Shown here: piece by piece, positions 16,584 through 25,663 of the stretch
Layout of the letters: each line of letters opens with the position of its first letter
Numbering within the stretch: position 1 is the first letter of the stretch
NCBI GenBank assembly: GCA_937928405.1
Contig: CALFWZ010000028.1
Span: 1 to 44,441, forward strand
DNA from: an uncultured Saprospiraceae bacterium
GTDB lineage: Bacteria; Bacteroidota; Bacteroidia; Chitinophagales; Saprospiraceae
Reading direction: 5' to 3'
DNA: 44,441 bases
Program-made: the position numbers and the translations under genes
The notes under the pieces: generated by a model
Seen by the model: the letters and a program-made list of their open reading frames with translations, nothing else
Told to the model about the DNA's origin: nothing
The model's database searches: none

Positions 16584-16612
16584 GATGTATCGTTTTTGTG
16601 CTTTGGTTGGTT

Positions 16613-16620
16613 AAATTTGT
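16613..16620 (+). promoter_or_regulatory. Candidate -7 box (TAAATTTG) for the GH3-family gene
   Basis: It matches TAnnTTTG about 74 nt upstream of the TTG start codon. A TTTTG lies upstream but at a spacing shorter than usual. Confidence 0.3.
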
Positions 16621-16693
16621 AGTTGTAATTTAGCTTATGACGTTAATATTTTAAAATAGGAACAAAATAAATTAAAATAATCAATCATATATT

Positions 16694-18190
16694 TTGAAAG
16701 TAAAATCCCGCCTTGTCAAACCTTTTGCTCATCTGGTGGCGCGTCAAATTGAACGATGGTCAAAAACAGCAATACACGATCAAGAGGCAATTCGACAAAA
16801 TTTGGTCAAACGAGCAGCGTCTACCACCTTCGGAAAAGACCATGATTTTTCAAAAATAAAAACTTATGATGATTATAAAAACAACATTCTCATCAATGAT
16901 TACGAAGGGCTCCGTTCTTATTTTGATCGAGTAAAAAAGGGAGAAGCCAATATACTCTGGCCCGGCCTACCCCGATATTTTGCTAAGACTTCGGGTACGA
17001 CTTCGGGTGCTAAATATATTCCACTCACCAAAGAAAGTATGCCCAATCATTTTGGGACCGCTCGGAATGCACTCTTTAATTATTACGCCCGTTCTGGTCA
17101 TGGTGATTGGCTCGATGGTAAAATGATTTTCTTGTCTGGCAGTCCAGAATTAACCGAAACGGGCGGCATTAAAACCGGACGACTTTCCGGTATTGTCAAT
17201 CACGAAATACCCGCCTGGTTAAGGACGAGTCAACTTCCTTCTTATGCCACCAACTGCATCGAAAGCTGGGAAGAAAAACTCGAAAAAATTGTGACGGAAA
17301 CACTTACACAAGACATGCGCCTCATCAGCGGCATTCCGCCTTGGGTACAGATGTACTACGAACAACTCTTAGACCGAAGCGGTAAAAAACATCTTAAAGA
17401 TATTTTTCCCAATTATAAAACTTTCGTTTATGGAGGTGTAAATTTTGAACCTTACCGAGATGTACTCGAAAATCTAGTAGGCGAACGCATCAATAGTTTA
17501 GAAACCTATCCCGCTTCCGAAGGATTCATTGCCTTTCAAGATGACCAAAGCGAAAAAGGGTTATTATTAAATACCCGATCTGGGATCTTCTTTGAATTTA
17601 TTCCGGCTACCGAAATTTTCAATAAAAATCCAACTAGAGTATCACTCGCAGATATTGAACTCGGTGTCAACTACGCCATTATTTTAAATACCAACGCTGG
17701 ACTTTGGGGCTATAATATTGGGGATACGGTCCAGTTTGTTTCTAACAACCCATACCGTATTTTAGTAACGGGTAGAATCAAACATTTTATCTCCGCCTTT
17801 GGAGAACATGTCATTGGGAAAGAAGTGGAGGCTGCTATTTTAGCTGCGACGGCTAGTGAAAATATTCGCTTTGCCGAATTTACAGTTGCGCCACAAATCA
17901 CGCCTCCCGACGGTGGACTCCCCTATCATGAATGGCTCATTGAGTTTGAAAAGCCGCCGACTGACTTAACTGCTTTTGCCCAAAAAATCGATCATTTTAT
18001 GTGCCAACAAAATATCTATTACCAAGATTTAATTGAGGGAAAGGTTTTACAGCCTTTAAAAATTCTAGCCTTGCCAAAAGATAGTTTTAGAAAATTCATG
18101 AAAACTCGAGGTAAACTCGGTGGACAAAATAAGCCGCCTCGACTGAGTAATGATCGGGCGATCGCAGAGGAGTTGATAGACTTATCCTAA
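16694..18190 (+). CDS. GH3 auxin-responsive-promoter family acyl-adenylating enzyme
   Basis: A 498-residue cytoplasmic protein of the GH3 branch of the ANL adenylating superfamily. The AMP-binding P-loop is TSGTTSGAKY (99-108). Other family blocks are ETYPASEGFIAFQ, YAIILNTNAGLWGYNIGDTVQF (with the ATP-ribose Asp) and the hinge VTGRIKHFISAFGEHV, where the C-terminal lid begins. Plant members conjugate amino acids to jasmonate or auxin. The bacterial substrate is not known to me, and homologues are widespread in Bacteroidota. No in-frame ATG is present near the N-terminus, so the start is TTG at 16694, giving MKVKSRLVKPFA. It stands alone, divergent from the barrel protein gene. Confidence 0.87.
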   Translation: MKVKSRLVKPFAHLVARQIERWSKTAIHDQEAIRQNLVKRAASTTFGKDHDFSKIKTYDDYKNNILINDYEGLRSYFDRVKKGEANILWPGLPRYFAKTSGTTSGAKYIPLTKESMPNHFGTARNALFNYYARSGHGDWLDGKMIFLSGSPELTETGGIKTGRLSGIVNHEIPAWLRTSQLPSYATNCIESWEEKLEKIVTETLTQDMRLISGIPPWVQMYYEQLLDRSGKKHLKDIFPNYKTFVYGGVNFEPYRDVLENLVGERINSLETYPASEGFIAFQDDQSEKGLLLNTRSGIFFEFIPATEIFNKNPTRVSLADIELGVNYAIILNTNAGLWGYNIGDTVQFVSNNPYRILVTGRIKHFISAFGEHVIGKEVEAAILAATASENIRFAEFTVAPQITPPDGGLPYHEWLIEFEKPPTDLTAFAQKIDHFMCQQNIYYQDLIEGKVLQPLKILALPKDSFRKFMKTRGKLGGQNKPPRLSNDRAIAEELIDLS

Positions 18191-18291
18191 AATCTATATA
18201 TCATCTAGATACCTTTAAGTGACAAAGCAATTTAACCGCCCAAAAGATGACAAAATTTTGAATATTTTCTCCCATCAAATCTCCTAATTCC

Positions 18292-18324
18292 TTGTTAATT
18301 GACCTAATTAATTATGTATCTTTG
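18292..18324 (+). promoter_or_regulatory. Promoter of gcvP (TTG ... TATCTTTG)
   Basis: The -7 box TATCTTTG at 18317-18324 matches the Bacteroidota consensus exactly. A TTG at 18292-18294 lies 22 nt upstream. The transcript would start near 18330, leaving a leader of about 80 nt. Confidence 0.55.
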
Positions 18325-18409
18325 AGCCATCTCAAAGAGGACCGAAATATCTGAAACGGAGCTCACCTTCCTGATCAGCCATTTTATTAAACTATGCTAG
18401 ACAGAAATC

Positions 18410-21292
18410 ATGACCAAATTAACCAGTTTTGACCAATTCGTTAACCGTCATATCGGTACCAATAACGAAGATGAAAAGGCGATGCTGAAAGCCATCAAAG
18501 TAGATTCTTTGGATGAGCTCATCGACCAAACAATTCCTTCCAATATTCGAAGTAAAAAGAAATTTACCGTCATCCCTGAAGCCATGACCGAATTTGCCTT
18601 TCTGAATGAACTTCAAGAGACAGCGGCAAAAAACAAGGTCTTCCGTTCCTACATCGGACAAGGCTATCACCAAACAATTACGCCTTCTGTATTGTCCCGT
18701 AATGTTTTTCAAAATCCCGGTTGGTACACGCAATACACGCCCTATCAAGCGGAGATTGCACAAGGACGTTTGGAAGCGCTGCTAAACTTTCAGACGATGG
18801 TCAGCGACCTTACGGGTCTCCCTATCGCCAACGCCTCTTTGCTCGACGAAGGAACCGCCGCCGCCGAAGCAATGGCCATGTTTTTTGCCCAACGAAATAA
18901 GAGAAGTAAAGAAAATGAGTTTAATGAATTTTTTGTTTCTGACAAAACGCTCACCGCTACTATCGACATCATCATAACGCGCGCCCAACCGCTCGGAATT
19001 AACGTTGTCATTGGCGATGCGCAGAAATTTAAAATGACCGATAAAACTTTTGCTGCGCTTTTACAATATCCAGGAGAAGACGGGATCGTAGAAGATTACA
19101 GTAAACTAGTCAAACAGGTAAAAGACAAAGATGGTTTTATTATCGCCGCTGCTGACATTTTAAGTCTGGCCTTGTTGACGCCTCCAGGTGAATGGGGCGC
19201 AGATGCCGTCGTTGGAAGTACACAACGGATGGGCGTCCCCATGGGCTACGGTGGACCACACGCTGCCTATTTTGCCACGCAAGAAAAATTTAAAAGAATT
19301 ATTCCCGGACGCATCATTGGTGTCTCCATTGATGCGCAAGGAAATCCTGCGTTAAGAATGGCGCTGCAAACCCGCGAGCAACATATTCGTCGTGAAAAAG
19401 CCACCTCAAATATTTGTACGGCGCAAGCATTACTCGCCATCATGGCCAGTATGTATGCGGTTTACCACGGCCCCAAAGGAGTACACGCGATTGCCTTACG
19501 GACACACCAGTATACACAGGTACTCAACAAGCAATTGACCAAAATGGGTTTGACCCAAACCAATAAATATTTCTTTGATACCTTATGTATTAAAACAACT
19601 AAGGCGCAGCAGCAAAAGATTAAAAAGGCGGCACTCAAAGCAAAGATCAATTTATATTATACCAAAGATACGGTACGCGTCAGTTTAGACGAAACAGTTA
19701 ACGAACACGATTTAAACGATCTAGTGGCTGTTTTTCAGACGATTAGTAAAATCAAACCATCTACCAAATGGAGTGCACCCAAAACGATAAGCGTTCCAAA
19801 AAAATTAAAAAGACAATCAGATTTTCTGACACATCCTGTTTTCAATAGTTACCATACGGAAACAAAAATGATGCGCTATATCAAGCGTTTGGAAAATAGA
19901 GATTTATCGCTAACACATGCTATGATTCCGCTCGGTTCTTGTACCATGAAGTTGAACGCAGCGACTCAACTAATTCCAGTGAGCTGGCCAGCTTTTGCCA
20001 ATATCCATCCGTTTGCACCACTCAATCAGACCAAAGGATATCAGCAGATTTTCGAAGAATTGGAAGCCTACCTTTGCGAAGCAACCGGTTTTACGGCTTG
20101 TTCACTCCAACCCAACAGTGGTGCCCAAGGTGAGTATACCGGTTTGATGACCATTCGTGCATACCATCACGCTCGTAAAGAAAAACACCGAAATATTGCT
20201 TTAATACCTTCTTCTGCACACGGAACCAATCCTGCCAGTGCCGTGATGGCTGGTATGAAAGTGGTAGTGGTAGCTTGCGATGATGAAGGAAATATTGTGG
20301 TCTCCGATCTAAAAGAAAAAGCAGAATTACACAAAGAAAATTTAGCGGCCTTAATGGTCACTTATCCTTCTACCCACGGAGTTTTTGAAACGGCGATCAA
20401 AGAGATTTGCGCCATTACACATAAAAATGGTGGTCTCGTTTATATGGACGGCGCCAATATGAATGCACAGGTTGGGCTAACCAGTCCGGGTGCCATTGAT
20501 GCAGATGTTTGTCATCTTAATTTACATAAAACTTTTAGCATTCCGCACGGTGGTGGTGGTCCTGGGATGGGGCCCATTTGTGTCAACGATAAACTCGCGC
20601 CTTACTTACCTGGTCACCGATTGATCAAGACGGGTGGTAAGAAAGCAACAACAGCAGTTTCTTCCGCTCCTTGGGGCAGTGCTAGTATTTTGCTGATCAG
20701 CTACGCGTATATCAAGATGCTTGGACGCCAAGGTGTACTCGATGCGACCCGCTACGCAATCCTTAACGCCAACTATATTAAAGCGAAATTAGAAAATGAT
20801 TTCCCAGTTTTATACACGGGTGAGCATGACCGAGTAGCACATGAATTGATTTTGGATTTACGCCAATTTAAGGCACTCCACATCAGTGCAGAGGATGTTG
20901 CCAAACGATTGATCGATTATGGCTTCCATGCTCCAACATTGTCTTTTCCTGTCGCAGGAACAGTGATGATCGAACCGACCGAAAGCGAAAGCAAAGATGA
21001 ATTAGACCGTTTTTGTGATGCAATGAAAAGTATCCGAAAAGAGATCGACGAAATCGCAACAGGTGAAGCATCCGAAGATGTCAATGTACTGGTCAACTCA
21101 CCGCATACACTCGGTATCATCACGAATGACGAATGGACCTTGCCTTACTCTCGGGAAAAAGCGGCCTATCCACTACCCTATTTACGGGAAGGTTTTAAGT
21201 TTTGGCCACATATCGCACGAGTGAATAATGCGCATGGAGATCGGACGTTAATTTGTACTTGTCCACCGATTGAGCAGTATGAGGAGGTCTAA
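18410..21292 (+). CDS. gcvP: Glycine dehydrogenase (decarboxylating), P-protein of the glycine cleavage system
   Basis: A 960-residue PLP enzyme that decarboxylates glycine and passes the aminomethyl group to the lipoyl H-protein, feeding one-carbon units into tetrahydrofolate. The single-chain form is present: an N-terminal half with FVNRHIGTN, YIGQGYH and ANASLLDEGTAAAEAM, and a C-terminal half with LIPVSWPAFANIHPFAP, GEYTGLMTIRAYH, SSAHGTNPASA, VYMDGANMNAQVGL and the PLP-lysine loop NLHKTFSIPHGGGGPG (Lys707). The length matches the family. gcvT and gcvH are not in the window, as is common in this phylum. The leader of about 80 nt may carry regulation, but I recognise no known riboswitch. 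A terminator hairpin follows at 21346-21401. Confidence 0.97.
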   Translation: MTKLTSFDQFVNRHIGTNNEDEKAMLKAIKVDSLDELIDQTIPSNIRSKKKFTVIPEAMTEFAFLNELQETAAKNKVFRSYIGQGYHQTITPSVLSRNVFQNPGWYTQYTPYQAEIAQGRLEALLNFQTMVSDLTGLPIANASLLDEGTAAAEAMAMFFAQRNKRSKENEFNEFFVSDKTLTATIDIIITRAQPLGINVVIGDAQKFKMTDKTFAALLQYPGEDGIVEDYSKLVKQVKDKDGFIIAAADILSLALLTPPGEWGADAVVGSTQRMGVPMGYGGPHAAYFATQEKFKRIIPGRIIGVSIDAQGNPALRMALQTREQHIRREKATSNICTAQALLAIMASMYAVYHGPKGVHAIALRTHQYTQVLNKQLTKMGLTQTNKYFFDTLCIKTTKAQQQKIKKAALKAKINLYYTKDTVRVSLDETVNEHDLNDLVAVFQTISKIKPSTKWSAPKTISVPKKLKRQSDFLTHPVFNSYHTETKMMRYIKRLENRDLSLTHAMIPLGSCTMKLNAATQLIPVSWPAFANIHPFAPLNQTKGYQQIFEELEAYLCEATGFTACSLQPNSGAQGEYTGLMTIRAYHHARKEKHRNIALIPSSAHGTNPASAVMAGMKVVVVACDDEGNIVVSDLKEKAELHKENLAALMVTYPSTHGVFETAIKEICAITHKNGGLVYMDGANMNAQVGLTSPGAIDADVCHLNLHKTFSIPHGGGGPGMGPICVNDKLAPYLPGHRLIKTGGKKATTAVSSAPWGSASILLISYAYIKMLGRQGVLDATRYAILNANYIKAKLENDFPVLYTGEHDRVAHELILDLRQFKALHISAEDVAKRLIDYGFHAPTLSFPVAGTVMIEPTESESKDELDRFCDAMKSIRKEIDEIATGEASEDVNVLVNSPHTLGIITNDEWTLPYSREKAAYPLPYLREGFKFWPHIARVNNAHGDRTLICTCPPIEQYEEV

Positions 21293-21345
21293 AAAAGTTA
21301 TTGGCTGTTGAAGTAGCCTTCTTCTAGTGTATCTAGAGTTATGAT

Positions 21346-21401
21346 CCACATAAATAAAAATCCTAAATCTTACTGTTGTGAGGTTTAGGATTTTTATGTG
21401 G
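21346..21401 (+). terminator. Terminator hairpin downstream of gcvP
   Basis: CCACATA and AAAATCCTAAA pair with TTTAGGATTTT and TATGTGG across a loop of about 16 nt, with a 4-nt bulge in the left arm. The hairpin starts about 54 bp after the gcvP stop. Confidence 0.7.
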
Positions 21402-21523
21402 TGAACAGCAATGAAATTAAGTAGAACTTGGGGCCTAAATTTTCATTTAGACATCAAGTTGCTACATTGTATTTAAAGAGAGAAAAACTTAATATCTACC
21501 ATTTCATTATATTAATTCCCTCG

Positions 21524-21712
21524 TTTTCAGAGATGACTTTCAATCGCATAGCTTTATACGGGATTTTTGTTCTATAATATTGACGAAAACATTACAAATC
21601 CTCATCATTTATCAAAACTACTAGACAAATCCACTTTTACCAAGTTATAATGAGGGAGTGTTCGTTTTTTCGTGGTCAGTGACGATGATAAATGAGGGAA
21701 TGAATAAGAGAG
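21524..21712. repeat. Dispersed intergenic repeat, copy B
   Basis: It matches copy A at 5448-5620. TATAATGAGGGAGTGTTCG at 21647 and the later ATGAGGGAATGAATA...AGTTA are the best-conserved parts. It lies just upstream of the sensor kinase gene. Confidence 0.75.
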
Positions 21713-21760
21713 TTAACTCTTTTTAGACATTTAAATGGCAAGGGGTAGTGACTATTTTGG

Positions 21761-21768
21761 TATATTTG
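21761..21768 (+). promoter_or_regulatory. -7 box (TATATTTG) of the sensor kinase operon
   Basis: An exact TAnnTTTG match, about 53 nt upstream of the TTG start proposed at 21822. It lies inside the frame opened by ATG 21735, which argues that the ATG is not used. Confidence 0.45.
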
Positions 21769-21821
21769 AGTACGAATTTATTGTTATACTCGTGCCATTA
21801 CTGATTAACTATTTATTTTCT

Positions 21822-24800
21822 TTGTGTAGATATAACATCTTATGTACTCTTCTATTGTTCTTGCATTTAAGCATGGAGGCGCAAGAACCTGGTATGTGGC
21901 ACATTACGGATGATGATGGACTACCCAGCACCACGGTATACCATACCGCACAAGACCATAAGGGATTTATATGGATAGGAACTGGAAAAGGGATTTGTCG
22001 TTTTGATGGACAAAATTTTAAGACTTATAGAAGTGAGGAACTCAATGACAACGAAATCTTAAAAATAGAAGTAGATTCATTAAATCGTGTCTGGTTTCGA
22101 AACCTGTCTGGACAGTTATTCTATATTGACAAGGATATTATTCACAACTCTCAAAGTTTATTAGGGGGATCATTCAACACTACTGACTTCACGGTAGATG
22201 GTCATACGATCTGGATTACTTTCCAACAGGGAAGTAAAGGAGTATACGATAATCAGCTAATACGTTTATCATTTGATAAAAAGGGTGTTTTTGCACCATC
22301 TTATCTTTATAGTCAAAAATTAAGAAATTTTGAAGGATTTAGAAAATCAGGTGATTCAATTTATGTTTTTTCACAGGATCCCAGAATTAAGGATAGCAAG
22401 AGCAAGAGCAAGAGTAAGTCACTGATCAGACTGGATAAAGCCTCAAACGATATAGAACTAAAGAGCACGTTTACCTTACCACCAGAGAGTAAAAGAACTT
22501 CAACTTCTTACCATATTTTAGAAGAAGAATCGTACTTATCTTTTTCTACCGTTCAGGAGACTGTCATTTTAAAATTAGTTGGAAATCAACCCCAAAAATT
22601 ATTAAGTTTCAAGGAAAAGACAATTCTCAATGATTTACAAATCATTGATGAGCAACTCTGGATGCTAACCAAAAATGGAATAACTGTTAAAAATCTATTG
22701 AATAATCAATTACAAGAGTCCGTTTATTTGTTGAAAAATAAAAACACGAATCACTTGATGGTTGATCACGAAGGGAATAAGTGGATTTCCACTTCTGGAA
22801 ACGGAATTTATATAATTACAGCTCCTAAAACTCAAGTTATTAATACCAACACTTTTAATCTACCTAGCAACGAAATTTATAGCCTTGAGTACGACCATAC
22901 AAAAAAAATGCTCCTCTTAGGTCATAATAAAGGGTACATTTCTGTCATCAATGATACCCTTAAAAACAAAATAATTACCAGTAATCCTTCGGGACGAATC
23001 GTTGATATCATGATTGACCAGTCTGGTAATTACTGGTTTGTTAATGAAACGGAATTGATCATATTGAATGCTGATTTAGTCATGAAAAATCTTTCTACAA
23101 GACTAAGAGGAGGCATAAAAACCTTACTACAAACAAAAAATAAGGATCTCTGGGTGGGAACTTTCGCAGCTTCCTACCGAGTACCTCAAAAAAATGTTAA
23201 TTACTTTATTCTCAACATTCAACCTATCAATCCATTCATTGAATTTCTTCTAGTAAATCGAACATACGCGCTTTATCAAGACTATGCCGATCATGTTTGG
23301 ATGGGTTCTACAAAAGGCTTATATATATACAGAGATACCCTACATGCTTTTTTAGATAAGGGAAAACACATCACCTCTAGTATTTCTTCTATCACCCAAT
23401 CAGTAGATTCGATTATCTGGGTAGCCACTCGAGGTGATGGAATCCTTGCTATCAAAGACCATCAAGTAATCCAACGGATTAAAGAAGCCGATGGACTAGC
23501 AAGTAATACCATCAAAAAATTATTTACGACCAATCATCACCTCTGGGTCGCCACAGATAATGGTGTTAATAAAATAGATCTAAAATCAAAAGAAACGGAA
23601 TGGATTAACAAAACAGATGGACTTCCTTCTAACGACGTCAATGATATTGAAGTGGTAAACGATAAAGTTTGGGTAGCTACATCAAAAGGCTTGGCCAACT
23701 TTTCCATTAATGCTCAACATAAAAATAAAATACCTCCTCCCGTTTTCATTTCGAATATTAAAATAGAAGAAAAAGATACCACTTTACAAGATTCATTTTT
23801 GCTATCCTATGATAATAATAGTATCCAAATCGATATGATCGGACTCGGTTATAAAGGCAAAGGAAATATTAGCTACCAATATAAACTTTCTGGCCTGGAA
23901 AAAACCTGGGTATATACCACTTCCCAATTTGCACGCTATCCGAACCTATCTCCAGGAAAGTATACCTTTGAAGTTTTTGCGATCAATGTAGATCAAGTCA
24001 AAAGTAGTAAGCCTGCTAGTGTTTATTTTTCTATTCAGCCTCCTTGGTGGAAAACTTGGTGGTTTAGTATGCTCTGCTTCCTAACCGTCGGTGCTAGTAT
24101 CGCTTATTTTGTCAAAGCAAAAATACAACGACAAAAAGAAGAACAACATTTCTTGGATCATGTACAAGCGCTCAAAACAAAAGCGTTGCGTTCCCAAATG
24201 AACCCTCATTTTATTTTTAATGCCTTGAACGCCATTCAAAGATTTTTGACCACGAATGATCGAGAGCAAGCGATGAACTATTTGTCAAATTTTGGTAAAC
24301 TTATTCGATTTGTCTTTGAACAATCACAACTAGAGATGATTTCTTTAGAGGAAGAACTTGATTTTCTTAAATTATACTTAGACCTTGAGAAATTACGTTT
24401 TATGGATGCCATTAGTATTAACTTAGAGGTAAGTCCATCTCTCCAAGAGATCCATGATGAAATTCATCTTCCTCCTTTGTTAATACAACCTATTATCGAA
24501 AACTCCTTTAAACATGGTTTTTTATATAAAAAAGAACCCGGCATCTTGTCCATCAAGTTCTCACGAGAGGATGCATTTTTGATTTGTACCGTTGAAGATA
24601 ATGGTATTGGACGAAAAAAAGCAACAGCGTTAGGACAAAAAACATTAAAGGATCGGCCTTCTTCTGGGTTGAAAACTTCGGAGGAACGATTAAGGCTCCT
24701 AAAACCAAGTGAAGATACAAACGGGACCAATATTAAAAATTCTCAACTCAATTTTATTGATTTGTATGATTCTAATGGTGGTGTCAGAGGAACCTTAGTT

Positions 24801-24842
24801 GAAATTAAAATTTACTGTTCAGATCTTGAACCTATACAATAA
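21822..24842 (+). CDS. Two-component sensor: periplasmic beta-propeller, Y_Y_Y domain and LytS-type histidine kinase
   Basis: About 1006 residues from the TTG at 21822. An ATG at 21735 in the same frame would add 29 residues but overlaps a -7 promoter box. The TTG start gives a clean signal peptide (MCRYNILCTLLLFLHLS, then MEAQE). The periplasmic part holds reg_prop propeller repeats (GLPSTTVYHTAQDHKGFIWIGT, GLASNTIKKLF, GLPSNDVNDI) and a Y_Y_Y domain (YKLSGLEKTW...LSPGKYTFEV). One membrane helix near WWFSMLCFLTVGASIAYFV follows. The kinase is of the His_kinase/LytS type, with the phosphoacceptor in RSQMNPHFIFNALNAIQ, N-box IQPIIENSFKHG and G-box VEDNGIGRKKA. It probably senses an extracellular signal and phosphorylates the regulator encoded 2 bp downstream. 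Substrate unknown. Confidence 0.88.
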   Translation: MCRYNILCTLLLFLHLSMEAQEPGMWHITDDDGLPSTTVYHTAQDHKGFIWIGTGKGICRFDGQNFKTYRSEELNDNEILKIEVDSLNRVWFRNLSGQLFYIDKDIIHNSQSLLGGSFNTTDFTVDGHTIWITFQQGSKGVYDNQLIRLSFDKKGVFAPSYLYSQKLRNFEGFRKSGDSIYVFSQDPRIKDSKSKSKSKSLIRLDKASNDIELKSTFTLPPESKRTSTSYHILEEESYLSFSTVQETVILKLVGNQPQKLLSFKEKTILNDLQIIDEQLWMLTKNGITVKNLLNNQLQESVYLLKNKNTNHLMVDHEGNKWISTSGNGIYIITAPKTQVINTNTFNLPSNEIYSLEYDHTKKMLLLGHNKGYISVINDTLKNKIITSNPSGRIVDIMIDQSGNYWFVNETELIILNADLVMKNLSTRLRGGIKTLLQTKNKDLWVGTFAASYRVPQKNVNYFILNIQPINPFIEFLLVNRTYALYQDYADHVWMGSTKGLYIYRDTLHAFLDKGKHITSSISSITQSVDSIIWVATRGDGILAIKDHQVIQRIKEADGLASNTIKKLFTTNHHLWVATDNGVNKIDLKSKETEWINKTDGLPSNDVNDIEVVNDKVWVATSKGLANFSINAQHKNKIPPPVFISNIKIEEKDTTLQDSFLLSYDNNSIQIDMIGLGYKGKGNISYQYKLSGLEKTWVYTTSQFARYPNLSPGKYTFEVFAINVDQVKSSKPASVYFSIQPPWWKTWWFSMLCFLTVGASIAYFVKAKIQRQKEEQHFLDHVQALKTKALRSQMNPHFIFNALNAIQRFLTTNDREQAMNYLSNFGKLIRFVFEQSQLEMISLEEELDFLKLYLDLEKLRFMDAISINLEVSPSLQEIHDEIHLPPLLIQPIIENSFKHGFLYKKEPGILSIKFSREDAFLICTVEDNGIGRKKATALGQKTLKDRPSSGLKTSEERLRLLKPSEDTNGTNIKNSQLNFIDLYDSNGGVRGTLVEIKIYCSDLEPIQ
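22391..22418 (+). repeat. Hexanucleotide repeat encoding a Lys-Ser run in the sensor
   Basis: About four units of AGCAAG/AGTAAG encode KSKSKSKS within the propeller region. A hexamer keeps the frame on expansion or loss, so length variation would alter only a surface loop. Confidence 0.7.
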
Positions 24843-24844
24843 TT

Positions 24845-25585
24845 ATGATTAGAGCGATTATCATCGACGACGAGCGAAGCAGTCAAATTACATTAGAAAA
24901 TATGATCACAGAGTTCTGTGAAGACGTTGAAATAATAGCATCGGCTAGCTCGGTGTTAGAGGGCGTAAAGATAATTAATAAAGATCATCCAGACCTGGTC
25001 TTTTTGGATATTGAAATGCCCGTTCATAATGGGTTTTCATTATTTGATCATTTTTCGGCACCTTCCTTTAACGTTATTTTTACGACTGCTTTTCAAAAAT
25101 ATGCCATCAAAGCATTTCGGTTTTCAGCGATTGATTATCTACTAAAACCAATAAATCTAGATGATTTACGGACGGCCATAAAAAGAGTATCCTCGAAAAA
25201 AGAGATGGATTCCACGAAAGAAAAATTACAAACACTAAAAGCAAATCTCAACAACAGTTGTAGTAAATTGGCGCTTCCAACTATGGAAGGATATTATTTT
25301 GTAGAAGTCAAAGATATCATTCGATGTCAATCCCAAAATAATTATACTGCTTTTCATTTCTTGAATGGTAAAAAAATATTAGTCTCTCGGACACTGAAGA
25401 TTTTTAGTAAAATGTTAGAAGACCATAATTTCTTCCGAATTAGTCGATCAGATTTAGTCAATCTAAATCACATCGTCACCTTCGGCAGACAAAAAAGTCC
25501 AACGCTTACTTTGAGTGATGATACAAAACTTACCATTAGTATGCGTAGAAAGGAGGCTTTTTTAAAAGTGATTGAGACTTTTTAG
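24845..25585 (+). CDS. LytTR-family response regulator
   Basis: A 246-residue DNA-binding regulator. The receiver domain (1-120) has the acidic pair D8/D9, phosphoacceptor D55 (LVFLDIEMP), the Thr in IFTTAF and the Lys in DYLLKPI. The C-terminal LytTR domain (about 140-246) shows YYFVEVKDIIRCQSQNNYTAFHF, KILVSRTLK and FFRISRSDLVNLNHI. It starts 2 bp after the stop of the sensor kinase gene, so the two form an operon and a cognate pair. LytTR regulators usually bind paired direct repeats upstream of target promoters. I could not identify a target in this window. Confidence 0.94.
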   Translation: MIRAIIIDDERSSQITLENMITEFCEDVEIIASASSVLEGVKIINKDHPDLVFLDIEMPVHNGFSLFDHFSAPSFNVIFTTAFQKYAIKAFRFSAIDYLLKPINLDDLRTAIKRVSSKKEMDSTKEKLQTLKANLNNSCSKLALPTMEGYYFVEVKDIIRCQSQNNYTAFHFLNGKKILVSRTLKIFSKMLEDHNFFRISRSDLVNLNHIVTFGRQKSPTLTLSDDTKLTISMRRKEAFLKVIETF

Positions 25586-25663
25586 CATTCATGCGATCCC
25601 TTTAGCCGTAGAGTACAAATAGTACCTTCCTACTAGTAGTTTCAGATAACTTGGTCGGCTAAG

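Larger units (their letters stand above)
21293..21821. other. Intergenic region with gcvP terminator, repeat copy B and a promoter
   Basis: It contains a hairpin at 21346-21401, AT-rich sequence, copy B of the dispersed repeat (about 21524-21712) and a -7 box at 21761-21768. No gene is seen. The reading frame open from ATG 21735 overlaps the promoter and is probably not translated before 21822. Confidence 0.65.

Noticed and set aside
18325..18409. Glycine riboswitch in the gcvP leader
   Set aside because: The conserved glycine-aptamer blocks are not present and the leader is too short for a tandem aptamer, so only an unnamed leader is noted.
25602..25662. TTAGCCG/CGGCTAA inverted pair as a terminator between the LytTR gene and the LRR protein gene
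   Set aside because: The arms are only 7 bp with a 47-nt gap and no T-run, so it is too weak to call.
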